A stretch of DNA of 64,000 nucleotides from Polynucleobacter campilacus (GTDB lineage Bacteria; Pseudomonadota; Gammaproteobacteria; Burkholderiales; Burkholderiaceae), in the NCBI RefSeq assembly GCF_002206625.1, contig NZ_NGUP01000001.1, positions 62,001 through 126,000 on the forward strand, given 5' to 3'. Positions 8,674-17,480 of this stretch are shown in pieces. Under the pieces are notes generated by a model. The model was not told the origin of the DNA. It ran no database searches and saw nothing but the letters and a program-made list of their open reading frames with translations. Made by a program: the position numbers and the translations under genes. How positions within the stretch are numbered: position 1 is the first letter of the stretch; the number at the start of each line of letters is the position of its first letter.

Positions 8674-8689
8674 AGCCCTAACTAGGGCT
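8674..8689. repeat. Inverted repeat in the fdxA upstream region
   Basis: AGCCCTA and TAGGGCT form a perfect 7-bp inverted repeat with a 2-base centre, 15 bases upstream of the fdxA start. It could be an operator or a leader hairpin; nothing more can be said. Confidence 0.5.
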
Positions 8690-8841
8690 GTTAAGTTATA
8701 AAACCCCAATTTTAGCCGAAATGGCCAGGTTTTCAGGCAAACCCTTATTTAGGGCTTAGAGGCTGTTTTCCTTAGCTAAACCCCTAATTGATTACACTTT
8801 AGGCATTGGCATCAATAAACCCTATTAGGAAAGAATGGATT

Positions 8842-9378
8842 ATGGAAGAGTATCGGTTACAGATCGATAAAACAGCAAAACCTTTGATGATTATCGATTA
8901 CACCTTTGGGGGCGATCGAGCTCTGGAGTTGATAAAATCCACCAACCTGCCTACTGCCTTGCAAAACGCTAAGGTGAAGACAGAGTTTGATTTAGCCCAC
9001 GCCTGGAGTGATTTTTCTCGCAAGTATTTAGAGTCTACAAAAGAGATCGCAGGAACGCCCTTATGCTGGAGTGGACATTACGATCAACTGGGCAGGGTAA
9101 TGCTCGAAATGATGCGCTTAAGTCGAGATAAGCAAGAGATGGTAGATACAGAAGTCTACGAAATCATCCCCCACCTTGAAGAGATCTCTTTTGTGAGTAG
9201 GCCCGCTACGCTTGAGGATAAGATGTTTTGCCGTATCTGGCTTTCTTTAATCCGCCATCCTGCTTTTATTGAGATGGAGTTAGACGAGGATGAGTTGGCA
9301 GCATTTAACTACTGGCAAGGTCTTTTTACGATTGCCTTAGGTAAGACCAATACTGAACTCCTAAAGCAGACCGCTTAG
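8842..9378 (+). CDS. Conserved-looking hypothetical protein, 178 residues
   Basis: I do not recognise this family. I choose ATG 8842 (MEEYRLQID), which has AGGAAAG about 8 bases upstream, over a TTG at 8806 that would add 12 residues. The protein has no signal peptide or membrane segment. It begins with a compact beta-like stretch (AKPLMIIDYTFGGDRALEL), continues with helices including FDLAHAWSDFSRKYLEST and LGRVMLEMMRLSRDKQEM, and has an acidic segment IEMELDEDELAAF. It stands alone between divergent fdxA and the convergent TRAP operon and has its own terminator. The ordinary codon use suggests a resident gene. Confidence 0.75.
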   Translation: MEEYRLQIDKTAKPLMIIDYTFGGDRALELIKSTNLPTALQNAKVKTEFDLAHAWSDFSRKYLESTKEIAGTPLCWSGHYDQLGRVMLEMMRLSRDKQEMVDTEVYEIIPHLEEISFVSRPATLEDKMFCRIWLSLIRHPAFIEMELDEDELAAFNYWQGLFTIALGKTNTELLKQTA

Positions 9379-9400
9379 TTCGTTTCAGAGGCAGGCATAA

Positions 9401-9428
9401 AAAAAGCGCTCCGTGAAGAGCGCTTTTT
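9401..9428. terminator. Bidirectional terminator between hypothetical gene and dctM
   Basis: AAAAAGCGCTC pairs with the matching AGCGCTTTTT arm (9418-9428) across a 6-base loop, giving T runs on both strands between convergent genes. Confidence 0.88.
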
Positions 9429-9450
9429 CTTTTAGCAAAACTACCAGCCA

Positions 9451-11331
9451 TCAACCTCCGTAGAGGAACTTCGGTAGCCACAATGTCATGCCTGGCCAGA
9501 TATACATGAAGGCCATGCAGGCAATCACGATGAACATATAAGGCATCATGCCTGCAAAAATCTGGTTAAGCGTAACGCCTGGTGGCGAGACACCTTTGAG
9601 ATAGAACGCTGACATCGCCACTGGCGGTGATAAGAACGCTGCTTGCAAGTTCACGAACACCAAGGTGCCCCACAGAAGTGGATCGATGTTGAAGTGAGCT
9701 AACAAAGGCAAGAAGATCGGAACGAAAATCACAATAATTTCAGTCCACTCTAAAGGCCATCCTAAGAAGAAGATGATCGCTTGCGAGAGCAGCATGAACT
9801 GAATTGGAGTGAGGTCCAGCATGAGTACCCATTTTTCGATGATCGATTGACCGCCCAAAATAGTAAACACAGCCGAGAAGAGCGCTGAACCGACGAACAA
9901 CCAGCACACCATCGATGTTGTTTTCGCTGTCAAGAAGACTGCCTGTTTGGTGCGCTCAAAGTCTAAAGTACCAGCTTGAAGTGCGAGGATGAAAGCGCCC
10001 AATGCACCCACTGCAGCAGACTCAGTAGCAGTAGTAATGCCGAGCAAGATTACAGCCAGCACTAAAAGTGTAAGAACGCCCAGTGGCATAACCGACTCAA
10101 TCAATAGTTTGAGAATTTCAAACTGCTCCTCATCAAACTTGAGATAGTAATAAATCAACAGTAGGCCAAAGAGTATGCATGTCAAACCAAAATACAGTTC
10201 GAAGTTTTCTGGTGGGCCCGCTGCAGCTTCTGGAGCAGCGCCATCGGCTGAAGGAGCATCGCCAGCGGCAGCATCTAATGCAACTAAAGGCGCATCTTCT
10301 TCAACTACCTTAGATTTAATCTTGCTAGAGGTAGCATCAATAGCTACGAGCTCTTCCTCTACTGGCTCAGCGGCAGCGCTAGTAGTGGCTGAAGCAACTT
10401 GGGTCGCTACAGGAACAATTTGCGCATCTCTTTCATTTTGTTGATGAATGATGACGTACCACCATACACCCCACATGGTCAGCGCAATCAAAAATAATGG
10501 CGTTAATGCTGCCAGTACATTTTTGAAAATACCTTTGAAAGAGACTCTTGCATCAGTTGGTGCATTGAGTAATTTAGCAGGAGAAAACAGGGCCTTGAAT
10601 GTGGCAAGCAACATATTTCTGGAGTAGTGCTCACCCAAAAAGCGAATCGGCGCCGGAACTGGCACGATCAGTTGCTCGGCAGGAAGCTTAGGCGCAACCT
10701 TCGGGTTAATTAAAGCCCAGCCGATGATGTAGACCAAGTACAAGAAAGCAAGGAAGAAGCCTGGCACCATTGCAGCAGCGTAGAGCTTAACCACAGATTG
10801 GCCTGCAACAGCGGCATACACAATGATCATGACTGAAGGCGGGATCAAGATACCCAAAGTACCACCAGCGGTAATGACGCCAGCAGCGAGGCGAGTATCG
10901 TATCCAGCATTTAGCATCGGCTTCATGGCAATCACACCCATCAGCACAACAACAGCGCCAACTAGACCGCTTGCAATACCCCAGAAGGTACAAACAATTA
11001 GAGTTGCTACAGCTAACGAAGCAGGTACACGACGGAATGCTAACTGGATACTGTAGAACATCTTATCTACCAGTGCCCCTCGTTCCATCACATAGCCCAT
11101 TAATACAAAGAGCGGAATGGATAGCAGGACATCGTTTGTCATACCCCCAAAAGTTCTTTGCACCATGAGAGTAAATACTTTGTTTGCAGTCCAGCTTTGA
11201 GATGGGTCGTAAAAGGCTACAAAACCAAACATCATGCCTAAACCCATTAGGGTAAAAGCAGTTGGGAAGCCCAGCATGATTACAAAAATAATCAAGCCCA
11301 GCATGACTAGGCCAAGAATTGGATCACTCAT
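9451..11331 (-). CDS. dctM: TRAP transporter large permease subunit with a long hydrophilic insertion
   Basis: Membrane subunit that carries substrate using the sodium gradient, working with the DctQ and DctP products. The DctM fold is evident from GFPTAFTLMGLGM, LFVLMGYVMERGALV, GGTLGILIPPSVMIIVYA and LSPPVAMSAFYLKGV. The 626-residue length far exceeds the roughly 430 of a typical DctM: residues about 295-375 form an Ala/Glu/Asp-rich, low-complexity segment (AEPVEEELVAIDA, GDAPSADGAAPEAAAGPP) between membrane helices. Larger DctM proteins are typical of the mannitol/chloroaromatic (FcbT3-like) group. Its start overlaps the dctQ end by 8 bases, implying coupled translation. Confidence 0.9.
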   Translation of the reverse strand: MSDPILGLVMLGLIIFVIMLGFPTAFTLMGLGMMFGFVAFYDPSQSWTANKVFTLMVQRTFGGMTNDVLLSIPLFVLMGYVMERGALVDKMFYSIQLAFRRVPASLAVATLIVCTFWGIASGLVGAVVVLMGVIAMKPMLNAGYDTRLAAGVITAGGTLGILIPPSVMIIVYAAVAGQSVVKLYAAAMVPGFFLAFLYLVYIIGWALINPKVAPKLPAEQLIVPVPAPIRFLGEHYSRNMLLATFKALFSPAKLLNAPTDARVSFKGIFKNVLAALTPLFLIALTMWGVWWYVIIHQQNERDAQIVPVATQVASATTSAAAEPVEEELVAIDATSSKIKSKVVEEDAPLVALDAAAGDAPSADGAAPEAAAGPPENFELYFGLTCILFGLLLIYYYLKFDEEQFEILKLLIESVMPLGVLTLLVLAVILLGITTATESAAVGALGAFILALQAGTLDFERTKQAVFLTAKTTSMVCWLFVGSALFSAVFTILGGQSIIEKWVLMLDLTPIQFMLLSQAIIFFLGWPLEWTEIIVIFVPIFLPLLAHFNIDPLLWGTLVFVNLQAAFLSPPVAMSAFYLKGVSPPGVTLNQIFAGMMPYMFIVIACMAFMYIWPGMTLWLPKFLYGG

Positions 11332-11992
11332 GATTTATCTCTTTAGTTTGGCCAATACGATGATGTGCTGCTTCATCGATAGATTTGGCATTTTTGATTG
11401 CTTGTTGACGTGACTCATCATCAACGTGAGTAGATGCAGCCAATTGCTGTTCAATCACATCAATTTCTTCAGCATCTTTCAAGCGTGCTGGCCATTCGCC
11501 TGTTTTGAGGCAGATAACACAACGCATGATCTCAACAACGCCTTGCAGGAGTACAAACGCTCCTGCAACCGGAATAATGGTCTTGAAAGGATAGAGTGGT
11601 GGGCCGTTCGCAATCTGAGTTGTGTGCTCACCAATGCGCCATGATTCTGCGGCGTAGGTATAGCCTGCATAAACCAAGGCAGCGATTCCTGGAAGGAAAA
11701 AGGTGACGTACAGAATTAAGTCTAAGGTAGCTTGTGTACGGGGTTTCATTGACCCATAAAGGAAGTCGCCGCGAACGTGGCCATTTTGTGCCAAGGTATA
11801 TGCGCCGCACATCATAAATAAAGTGCCATATGCCATGACAGACAGCTCACCAATCCATGCGGACGGGGAATTAAATGCGTAACGCCTCACGACGTCTGTA
11901 AATACCATCAGCATTAGTAGAACGACAAGCCAAGCGGCAGCCTTTCCTACGAAGGTGCTAATTTCATCTACTCTTAGCATGAATTTATCCAT
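11324..11992 (-). CDS. dctQ: TRAP transporter small permease subunit
   Basis: Four-helix membrane partner of DctM. I take ATG 11992 (MDKFMLRVDEISTF), which has AGGAG upstream; an upstream in-frame start would add 28 residues that read through the terminator behind dctP. The protein has four hydrophobic segments and the DctQ pattern (PSAWIGELSVMAYGTLFM, LAQNGHVRGDFLY). A hydrophilic tail of about 55 residues with many Asp, Glu and Lys is longer than usual. The gene lies between dctP, behind an intercistronic terminator, and dctM, which it overlaps by 8 bases. Confidence 0.9.
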   Translation of the reverse strand: MDKFMLRVDEISTFVGKAAAWLVVLLMLMVFTDVVRRYAFNSPSAWIGELSVMAYGTLFMMCGAYTLAQNGHVRGDFLYGSMKPRTQATLDLILYVTFFLPGIAALVYAGYTYAAESWRIGEHTTQIANGPPLYPFKTIIPVAGAFVLLQGVVEIMRCVICLKTGEWPARLKDAEEIDVIEQQLAASTHVDDESRQQAIKNAKSIDEAAHHRIGQTKEINHE

Positions 11993-12035
11993 AACAACTC
12001 TCCTAAGACAGCTAACTATTTCCCTAAAGAAATAT

Positions 12036-12064
12036 AAAAAAACCGGACGGGGATGCCGTCCGGT
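12036..12064 (-). terminator. Intercistronic terminator between dctP and dctQ
   Basis: On the minus strand a 9-bp GC-rich stem (ACCGGACGG with CCGTCCGGT, 5-base loop) is followed by seven T. It lies after the dctP stop and before dctQ, so it should reduce permease expression relative to the binding protein. Confidence 0.85.
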
Positions 12065-12118
12065 CAAGATGTGCATTGGGGCACATTATTACATAAGCCA
12101 ATACGGCTTTAAAGGGGT

Positions 12119-13234
12119 TTAGCCCTTGAAATAATGGTCGTAAGCAATCTTCATATCCACATTTACCAGCAAATCCCAACGAACTGCGCGTTGAGCGAAG
12201 GCTTTTTGTGAATCAAGCACTTTCTTGAACATTGGGAGTTCAGCGGCCTTTTTAGCAATAATCTTGTCCCAAGCATTCAACTGGGCTACCAAAATAGACT
12301 TCGGTGTAGCGTAGAACTTGACCTTGTCTTTGGTTTGTAGCTCAGAGAAGTCTTTGGAATAGCGATCAATCGCTTTCCAGGACATGTCCGCAGAAGCTGC
12401 TTGGGTTCCGTATGAGAGGATAGCCTGAAGATCTGCTGGCAAGGAGCTAAATTTCTTCTTATTGAAGATAATTTCAAACTGCTCTGATGACTGGTGGAAG
12501 CTTTGCAGCATACAGATTTTAGATACGTCTGGGAAACCAAGGATGCGGTCTGAGGTTGCATTGTTAAATTCAGCTGCATCGAGAACGCCACGGTCCATTG
12601 CTGGAATGATCTCACCACCAGGCAATGCCTGAACTGATGCGCCCATGTCTGTAAAGATCTCAATAGAGAGACCAACAGTACGGTACTTCAAGCCCTTCAA
12701 GTCATCCGCTTTTGCGATTGGCTTTTTAAACCAACCCAATGGCTGTGTTGGCATTGGGCCATAAGGGAATGAAACAACATCGAGCTTAAGGTCGTTATAG
12801 ATTTCATTGAGCAATTGCTGGCCACCACCGTATTGGTTCCAAGACAGGAGGGTGTTAGCGTCCATACCGAAAGCAGGACCTGATCCCCATAATGCTAGTG
12901 CTGGGCTTTTGCCATACCAGTAAGCCAAAACGCCATGGCCGCCATCTAATGTTCCGCTAGATACAGCGTCCAACATATCGAAAGCTTTGACAACTGAACC
13001 TGCAGGCAGTACTTCAATTTTGAGACGGCCGCCTGACATCGCATTTACTTTAGTGGCGTAGTCATTAGCGTACTCGTGGAAAATATCTTTAGCTGGCCAA
13101 GTAGATTGAAAGCGCAAATTAATTGTTTGTGCGCTAGAAATCATTGGGAAGCCCATTGCAGCTGCGCCGGCGCTACCAACTGCAGCGTTCTTTAGGAACT
13201 TGCGGCGAGGGCTAGTGTTTTTTGTATCTGACAT
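12119..13234 (-). CDS. dctP: TRAP transporter periplasmic substrate-binding protein
   Basis: Extracytoplasmic solute receptor that delivers substrate to DctQM. It has a Tat signal (SPRRKFLKNAAVG, cleavage near SSAQ at residue 35), unusual but known among receptors of this subgroup. The DctP core is seen in LRFQSTWPAKDIFHEYANDY, the conserved Arg segment LKGLKYRTVGLSIEIF, and PGGEIIPAMDRGVLDAAEFN. It looks closest to the TakP/FcbT1-like receptors, which bind 2-oxo acids or aromatic acids, but the ligand cannot be read with confidence. AGGAG precedes the start. The 209 bases between it and the divergent frnE-like gene hold no other gene that I can see. Confidence 0.88.
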   Translation of the reverse strand: MSDTKNTSPRRKFLKNAAVGSAGAAAMGFPMISSAQTINLRFQSTWPAKDIFHEYANDYATKVNAMSGGRLKIEVLPAGSVVKAFDMLDAVSSGTLDGGHGVLAYWYGKSPALALWGSGPAFGMDANTLLSWNQYGGGQQLLNEIYNDLKLDVVSFPYGPMPTQPLGWFKKPIAKADDLKGLKYRTVGLSIEIFTDMGASVQALPGGEIIPAMDRGVLDAAEFNNATSDRILGFPDVSKICMLQSFHQSSEQFEIIFNKKKFSSLPADLQAILSYGTQAASADMSWKAIDRYSKDFSELQTKDKVKFYATPKSILVAQLNAWDKIIAKKAAELPMFKKVLDSQKAFAQRAVRWDLLVNVDMKIAYDHYFKG

Positions 13235-13443
13235 CTAAATCTCCTAAGGTCATTTTTATAAAATTAACTACTGGATGAAACAAATCCTACACAAAGCTTA
13301 TTCTAAATTAGGGTAAATAGGGTTGAGGGTTTCCCCTCGAGTAAGAGGGATTTATATTGTGCACTGCAGCAATAAAAACTCGATCATTTCTTGGTTTAAG
13401 GATAGATGTGCCGCTTCAAGCTTCTGGTGCATGAGTACACTAC

Positions 13444-14118
13444 ATGAGCATGAAACCCACCATCAAAATCCATTTTGTATCCGATATAGGCTGCCCCTGG
13501 TGCGCGGTTGCCCTTGGAACCTTAGAACAAGCAATGGAGCGCCTCAAAGACCATGCGGATTTCGAAATTCATTTTGAGCCATTTGAACTCAATCCTCAGA
13601 TGAGGGTGGGTGGTGAGAATGCGATTGAGTATCTTGGTAAAAAATACGGTATTTCTGAGCAACAGGTCAAAGCCAATCAAGCCAACATTCGAGAGCGCGC
13701 TGCAGCCGCAGGTTTCAACTTTCATCCCGAGGGTCGAAAAAAGATTTACAACACCTTTGATGCCCATCGTTTGTTGTATTGGGCTGGGCAAGAGCATGGC
13801 TTAGCTAGTCAGCACAGGCTAAAGAGAGAATTCTTTAGTACTTACTTTTGCCTCGCAGCTGATTTTGATAAACGTGAGAATTTATTAGATGCAGTACAAA
13901 GGGCAGATTTAGATCAAGGCGCAGCAAACCAAGTTTTAGAACAAGGACTCTTTGCTAAAGAGGTGAGGGCGCAAGAAGCTTTCTATCAAGCTCAGGGTAT
14001 TCATGCGGTGCCAAACCTGATCCTCAATGGCGAGTATTCATTGCAAGGGGCACAACCCTTAGAAATTCTCGAAGCTTCTCTCAAAGAGGTGATCGCAAAA
14101 TCTTCCCAAGTCACATAA
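13444..14118 (+). CDS. DsbA-family oxidoreductase, FrnE-like
   Basis: A thioredoxin-fold protein of 224 residues with the active-site motif C17-P-W-C20 in SDIGCPWCAVALGTL. No signal peptide is visible, so it acts in the cytoplasm, like FrnE/YwbO-type DsbA relatives linked to thiol redox or oxidative-stress protection. The helical insertion (NIRERAAAAGFNFHPE, YNTFDAHRLLYWAGQEHG) and the cis-Pro loop (GIHAVPNLILNGEYSLQGAQ) match that subgroup. 2-hydroxychromene-2-carboxylate isomerases share the fold but lack CxxC, so I disfavour that role. Another in-frame ATG is at 13450. Confidence 0.85.
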   Translation: MSMKPTIKIHFVSDIGCPWCAVALGTLEQAMERLKDHADFEIHFEPFELNPQMRVGGENAIEYLGKKYGISEQQVKANQANIRERAAAAGFNFHPEGRKKIYNTFDAHRLLYWAGQEHGLASQHRLKREFFSTYFCLAADFDKRENLLDAVQRADLDQGAANQVLEQGLFAKEVRAQEAFYQAQGIHAVPNLILNGEYSLQGAQPLEILEASLKEVIAKSSQVT

Positions 14119-14179
14119 AATTGATGCGGTGAGATTGTCAGTTACCAAATAAATACAAGCAATAAATACAAGGAAAGAA

Positions 14180-15166
14180 ATGAGCAATAAACCTAAAGTT
14201 TTAGTAGCAAGAGCAATATTCCCCGATTTATTGGCTAAGTTAGAGGAGTCTTTCGAGGTTCGCTCTAATCAGGCCGATGAGGTCTTCACGGCAGAAGAGT
14301 TGCAAAAAGAACTTTCAAGCGCAGCCGGTGCATTGGTGACTGGAAGCGAGCGCATTGATGCGACAGCTTTAGCCAATGCTAAAAATTTAAAGATCGTAGC
14401 CAATATTTCAGTGGGCTATAACAATTTCGATGTACCTGCCATTACTGCAGCTGGTGTGATGGCTAGTAATACGCCAGATGTATTAACTGATAGCACTGCT
14501 GATTTTGGTTTTGCGCTATTAATGGCAACAGCGCGGCGTGTGACTGAGTCTGAGCGCTGGATTAGAGACGGCAAGTGGGATAAGTGGTCGATTGTGAGTA
14601 ACCCTCTGGGTATGGATTTACACCACACTACGCTAGGCATTATTGGCATGGGGCGCATTGGTCAGGGCATCGCAAAGCGCGCCTTAGGATTTGGAATGAA
14701 TGTGATTTATCACAATCGCAGTCGTCTGCCTGAGGCTGATGAAAAAGCCTGTGCAGCGAAGTATGTCTCCAAAGAAGAGTTGCTCCGCACCGCCGATCAC
14801 GTCGTCTTGGTATTGCCATACACAGCAGACAATCATCACACCATTGGCGCCAAAGAAATCGCTCTGATGAAGCCGACCGCCACCCTAGTCAATATTGCGC
14901 GTGGTGGCATTGTGGATGATGCGGCATTAGCCCAAGCACTCAAAGAGAAAAAGATCTTTGCTGCAGGTTTGGATGTATTCGAGGGTGAGCCTAAGGTACA
15001 TCCCGAGTTACTCAAGCTAAGCAATGTGGTCTTAGCCCCGCATATTGCTAGCGCAACTGAAAAGACCCGTAGAGCCATGATCGATTTAGCAGTGGAAAAC
15101 TTACGTGCCGCACTGGCCGGCAAGAAGCCGCCGAGCTTGATTAATACCGAAGTATTTAAAGGTTAG
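14180..15166 (+). CDS. D-2-hydroxyacid dehydrogenase (glyoxylate/hydroxypyruvate reductase-like)
   Basis: NAD(P)H-dependent reductase of 2-oxo acids. The 328 residues hold the Rossmann motif GMGRIG at 156-161 in TLGIIGMGRIGQGIAKRALG and the catalytic triad R241 (NIARGGIVDD), E270 (DVFEGEP) and H288 (APHIAS). After the Rossmann fold, HNRSRL in place of an acidic residue suggests NADPH preference. It resembles GhrB/GyaR reductases, so glyoxylate or hydroxypyruvate is the likely substrate, but this is by similarity. AAGGAAAG precedes the start, and a strong terminator follows. Confidence 0.9.
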   Translation: MSNKPKVLVARAIFPDLLAKLEESFEVRSNQADEVFTAEELQKELSSAAGALVTGSERIDATALANAKNLKIVANISVGYNNFDVPAITAAGVMASNTPDVLTDSTADFGFALLMATARRVTESERWIRDGKWDKWSIVSNPLGMDLHHTTLGIIGMGRIGQGIAKRALGFGMNVIYHNRSRLPEADEKACAAKYVSKEELLRTADHVVLVLPYTADNHHTIGAKEIALMKPTATLVNIARGGIVDDAALAQALKEKKIFAAGLDVFEGEPKVHPELLKLSNVVLAPHIASATEKTRRAMIDLAVENLRAALAGKKPPSLINTEVFKG

Positions 15167-15199
15167 TAAAAATAAAACTCAAGCAAGTAGAGTGATAAA

Positions 15200-15228
15200 A
15201 ATAAAGCCGAGCAATGCTCGGCTTTATT
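15200..15228. terminator. Bidirectional terminator after the hydroxyacid dehydrogenase
   Basis: A 13-bp inverted repeat (AATAAAGCCGAGC with GCTCGGCTTTATT, loop AAT) lies between two convergent operons. Confidence 0.88.
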
Positions 15229-15255
15229 GATTTATGCGCACTGAAGTTTTATTGC

Positions 15256-15549
15256 TTACTCAGCATCAATTTCTTCTGGCAATTCACGCAAGGCTAGTTC
15301 GATACCGCCAAATTTTCCAGCAACCCAGTTGTAGACCTTGCAGGCAATCCACAATAAGCCAAAGCCTAATAAAGCGTTCAGAATGAGTGCGGATAAGACC
15401 GTAAACCCTGGAATGGCGCCATCACGAATGAAGGCAACAAATAGCGCCAATAAAACGATCGGAACGGAGAAGCAGAGATAAACCAAAACCAGTGTTTTGG
15501 CGGTATGCATCGGGTCGAGAAAGACGAGTTCTTTTTTGCTAAGTTTCAT
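15256..15549 (-). CDS. Small two-helix membrane protein of unknown function
   Basis: 97 residues with two hydrophobic segments (about 17-40, TLVLVYLCFSVPIVLLALFV, and about 48-70, FTVLSALILNALLGFGLLWI) joined by a short charged turn, and an acidic C-terminus (LRELPEEIDAE). It lies 12 bases after moeA on the same strand, so it is probably cotranscribed with the molybdenum cofactor genes. That does not by itself assign a role. I do not recognise a named family. Confidence 0.7.
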   Translation of the reverse strand: MKLSKKELVFLDPMHTAKTLVLVYLCFSVPIVLLALFVAFIRDGAIPGFTVLSALILNALLGFGLLWIACKVYNWVAGKFGGIELALRELPEEIDAE

Positions 15550-15561
15550 AATGACGCAATC

Positions 15562-16878
15562 TTAAAGCAGTCCATCAAAAAGCGCTATATCTACCCAGTC
15601 ACCAGCGGCAATATTTCCTTGGTCGTGAGCAAGGATCACAAAGCAATTTGCCTCGCTCATGGAGCGCAGAATGCCCGCTCCCTGACTGCCTGTCAGCCTG
15701 ACGCTTGGGCGACCTGCAGCGTTCCGTCCCAAGATGGCACGTTGAAACTCGGTGCGGCCAGGTTTTTTACGAATCGACGCCTCAGAGATTGCTTGCATGA
15801 TTGGCGGCTCAGTCTGGTTTGCACCATTGAGTTGTAAGAGCGCACCTCTCACAAACTGATAGAAAGTCACCATGACTGCCACTGGGTTGCCAGGTAGACC
15901 AAAGAACAAGGTTTTGCGCGCAGGTGATTTGCCCGCCACGGGTTTCAGAATCCCAAAAGCCATTGGCCGACCAGGTCGCATTGCAATTTTCCAAAAGCCA
16001 ACATCGCCCAACTCTTGCATGATCTGCTTGGTGTAGTCTGCTTCGCCAACCGAGACCCCACCAGAGGAAATTAAGACATCCGCTTTGGTAGTGGCATCAA
16101 TAAATGCTTGTTTAAGAGATGCTGGATCATCACGCACGATGCCACAATCAATAATCTCGAGGTTGAGGCGATTGAGTAAACCAGTCAGGCTGTAGCGATT
16201 GCTGTCATAAATACTGCCTGCGTCTAAGGTTTGATCTAAGGATCGCAATTCGTCTCCAGAAGACAGAATTGCCACCTTGAGTTTGCGCTTCACTGTGAGG
16301 GTAGAGATCCCCAGTGATGCAGCTAAACCTAAATCTGAAGGGCGCAATAAACGACCAGCACTAATGGCGGGTTTACTTTGTTGGAGATCTTCGCCACGCA
16401 AGCGACGATTCTCACCAGGCTTTAATTGGTTTTGAGGAAACTCAATCTGCGTTTCTGTTTGAGTGCTCGTCAACTCTTGCGGAATCACGGTATCGCAACC
16501 AGAAGGCATTACTGCGCCAGTCATGATCTTGAGGCATTCGCCGGGGTTAATCTTGCCTTCATAAGGCTTACCAGCAAAGGCAGTCCCTATTATTTTCAAG
16601 GAGACGGTGGCATCACTGAGGCCCAAACATTTGCCGTCAAAGGCATATCCATCCATCGCTGAGTTATCGGCCGCTGGAACGTCAATGGGTGAGAGTAAAT
16701 CGTTCGCAAGGATCCGATTGATGGCTTGATCTAGAGAAGCGGTTTCGATATCAGCTAAATCGCCAATCGCTTGGGATTCTTCAATGAGCTCATTGACTAA
16801 TTGAGAGATGGCTTTACGAGCTTCATCAACATGTAGTGATGAAGTGAGAAGGATTGGGTTATTGGGTGAGTGCTTCAT
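15562..16878 (-). CDS. moeA: Molybdopterin molybdenumtransferase MoeA
   Basis: Inserts molybdate into adenylylated molybdopterin, the last common step of molybdenum cofactor synthesis. At 438 residues it has the MoeA layout: an N-terminal part with DVPAADNSAMDGYA, a central MoCF domain with SSGDELRSL, DSNRYSLTGLL, ISSGGVSVGEADYTK and FFGLPGNPVAVMVTFY, and a C-terminal barrel (KKPGRTEFQRAILGR). Its start overlaps the mobA end by 4 bases (ATGA), so translation is probably coupled. It is third in moaA-mobA-moeA. Confidence 0.95.
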   Translation of the reverse strand: MKHSPNNPILLTSSLHVDEARKAISQLVNELIEESQAIGDLADIETASLDQAINRILANDLLSPIDVPAADNSAMDGYAFDGKCLGLSDATVSLKIIGTAFAGKPYEGKINPGECLKIMTGAVMPSGCDTVIPQELTSTQTETQIEFPQNQLKPGENRRLRGEDLQQSKPAISAGRLLRPSDLGLAASLGISTLTVKRKLKVAILSSGDELRSLDQTLDAGSIYDSNRYSLTGLLNRLNLEIIDCGIVRDDPASLKQAFIDATTKADVLISSGGVSVGEADYTKQIMQELGDVGFWKIAMRPGRPMAFGILKPVAGKSPARKTLFFGLPGNPVAVMVTFYQFVRGALLQLNGANQTEPPIMQAISEASIRKKPGRTEFQRAILGRNAAGRPSVRLTGSQGAGILRSMSEANCFVILAHDQGNIAAGDWVDIALFDGLL

Positions 16879-17480
16879 GCAGAGGCCTCCTCTAAGCGTT
16901 TTAATTCTTCTGGAGTATTGACGTTAGCAAACACTTGCGCATCATCAAAGACAACAGTGCTGCAACGCAATTCTTTAAACCAACGATCAATTTTGAGATC
17001 GCCTTTTTGTAAAAAGGTTTTCAAAGACTCTTGAAGATCAGTGCGCATTAAACAAAAAACGGGCTGCGCCCAGATTTTGCCGTCTGCCTCTTTGCTCGAG
17101 GCATATACCAACTGAAAGTCGCCACGGATCATTTCAGTCGCTAGTTTGAGACCTAAATCCGTTGGGAGTAAAGGTGAATCACAAGGGGTGGTGAGTAGAT
17201 AAGGGGTATTACAAACTTTGAGGCCAGCTGCAAAGCCTGCGAGCGGTCCTGAAAAATCAGGCGTCTCATCCATGATGACGGGAAAGCCATAGCTAGCGTA
17301 CTTCGTAACATTGCGATTGGCATTAATAAAGATTGGGCCAACTTGACTTTTGAGTCTTGTAATAGCAGATGCAATCAGAGGTTTGCCGTTAAAGGGAATA
17401 AGTCCTTTATCGATGCCACCCATGCGTTGGGCGCGTCCGCCAGCCAGTATGAGGCCAGTGATTTGCTCTGGGGAAATCAT
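16875..17480 (-). CDS. mobA: Molybdenum cofactor guanylyltransferase MobA
   Basis: Adds GMP to the molybdenum cofactor to make the guanine dinucleotide form used by DMSO-reductase-family enzymes. The 201 residues begin with the nucleotidyltransferase signature LILAGGRAQRMGGIDKGL, followed by FNGKPLI, FSGPLAGFAAGL and TTPCDSPLLPTDL, where the Asp binds metal. Length is typical. It shares 1 base with the upstream moaA stop (TAATG) and 4 with moeA downstream. The cytidylyl relative MocA normally serves IorB-type enzymes; the motif here fits MobA better, but I cannot fully exclude the other specificity. Confidence 0.9.
   Translation of the reverse strand: MISPEQITGLILAGGRAQRMGGIDKGLIPFNGKPLIASAITRLKSQVGPIFINANRNVTKYASYGFPVIMDETPDFSGPLAGFAAGLKVCNTPYLLTTPCDSPLLPTDLGLKLATEMIRGDFQLVYASSKEADGKIWAQPVFCLMRTDLQESLKTFLQKGDLKIDRWFKELRCSTVVFDDAQVFANVNTPEELKRLEEASA

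Noticed and set aside
10175-10444. Plus-strand Ala/Ser-rich frame opposite dctM
   Set aside because: Complement of the Ala/Glu-rich insertion of DctM; a low-complexity shadow.
13323-13577. Frame of 84 codons overlapping the frnE-like start
   Set aside because: Mostly inside the real gene in another frame and lacks any recognisable feature.
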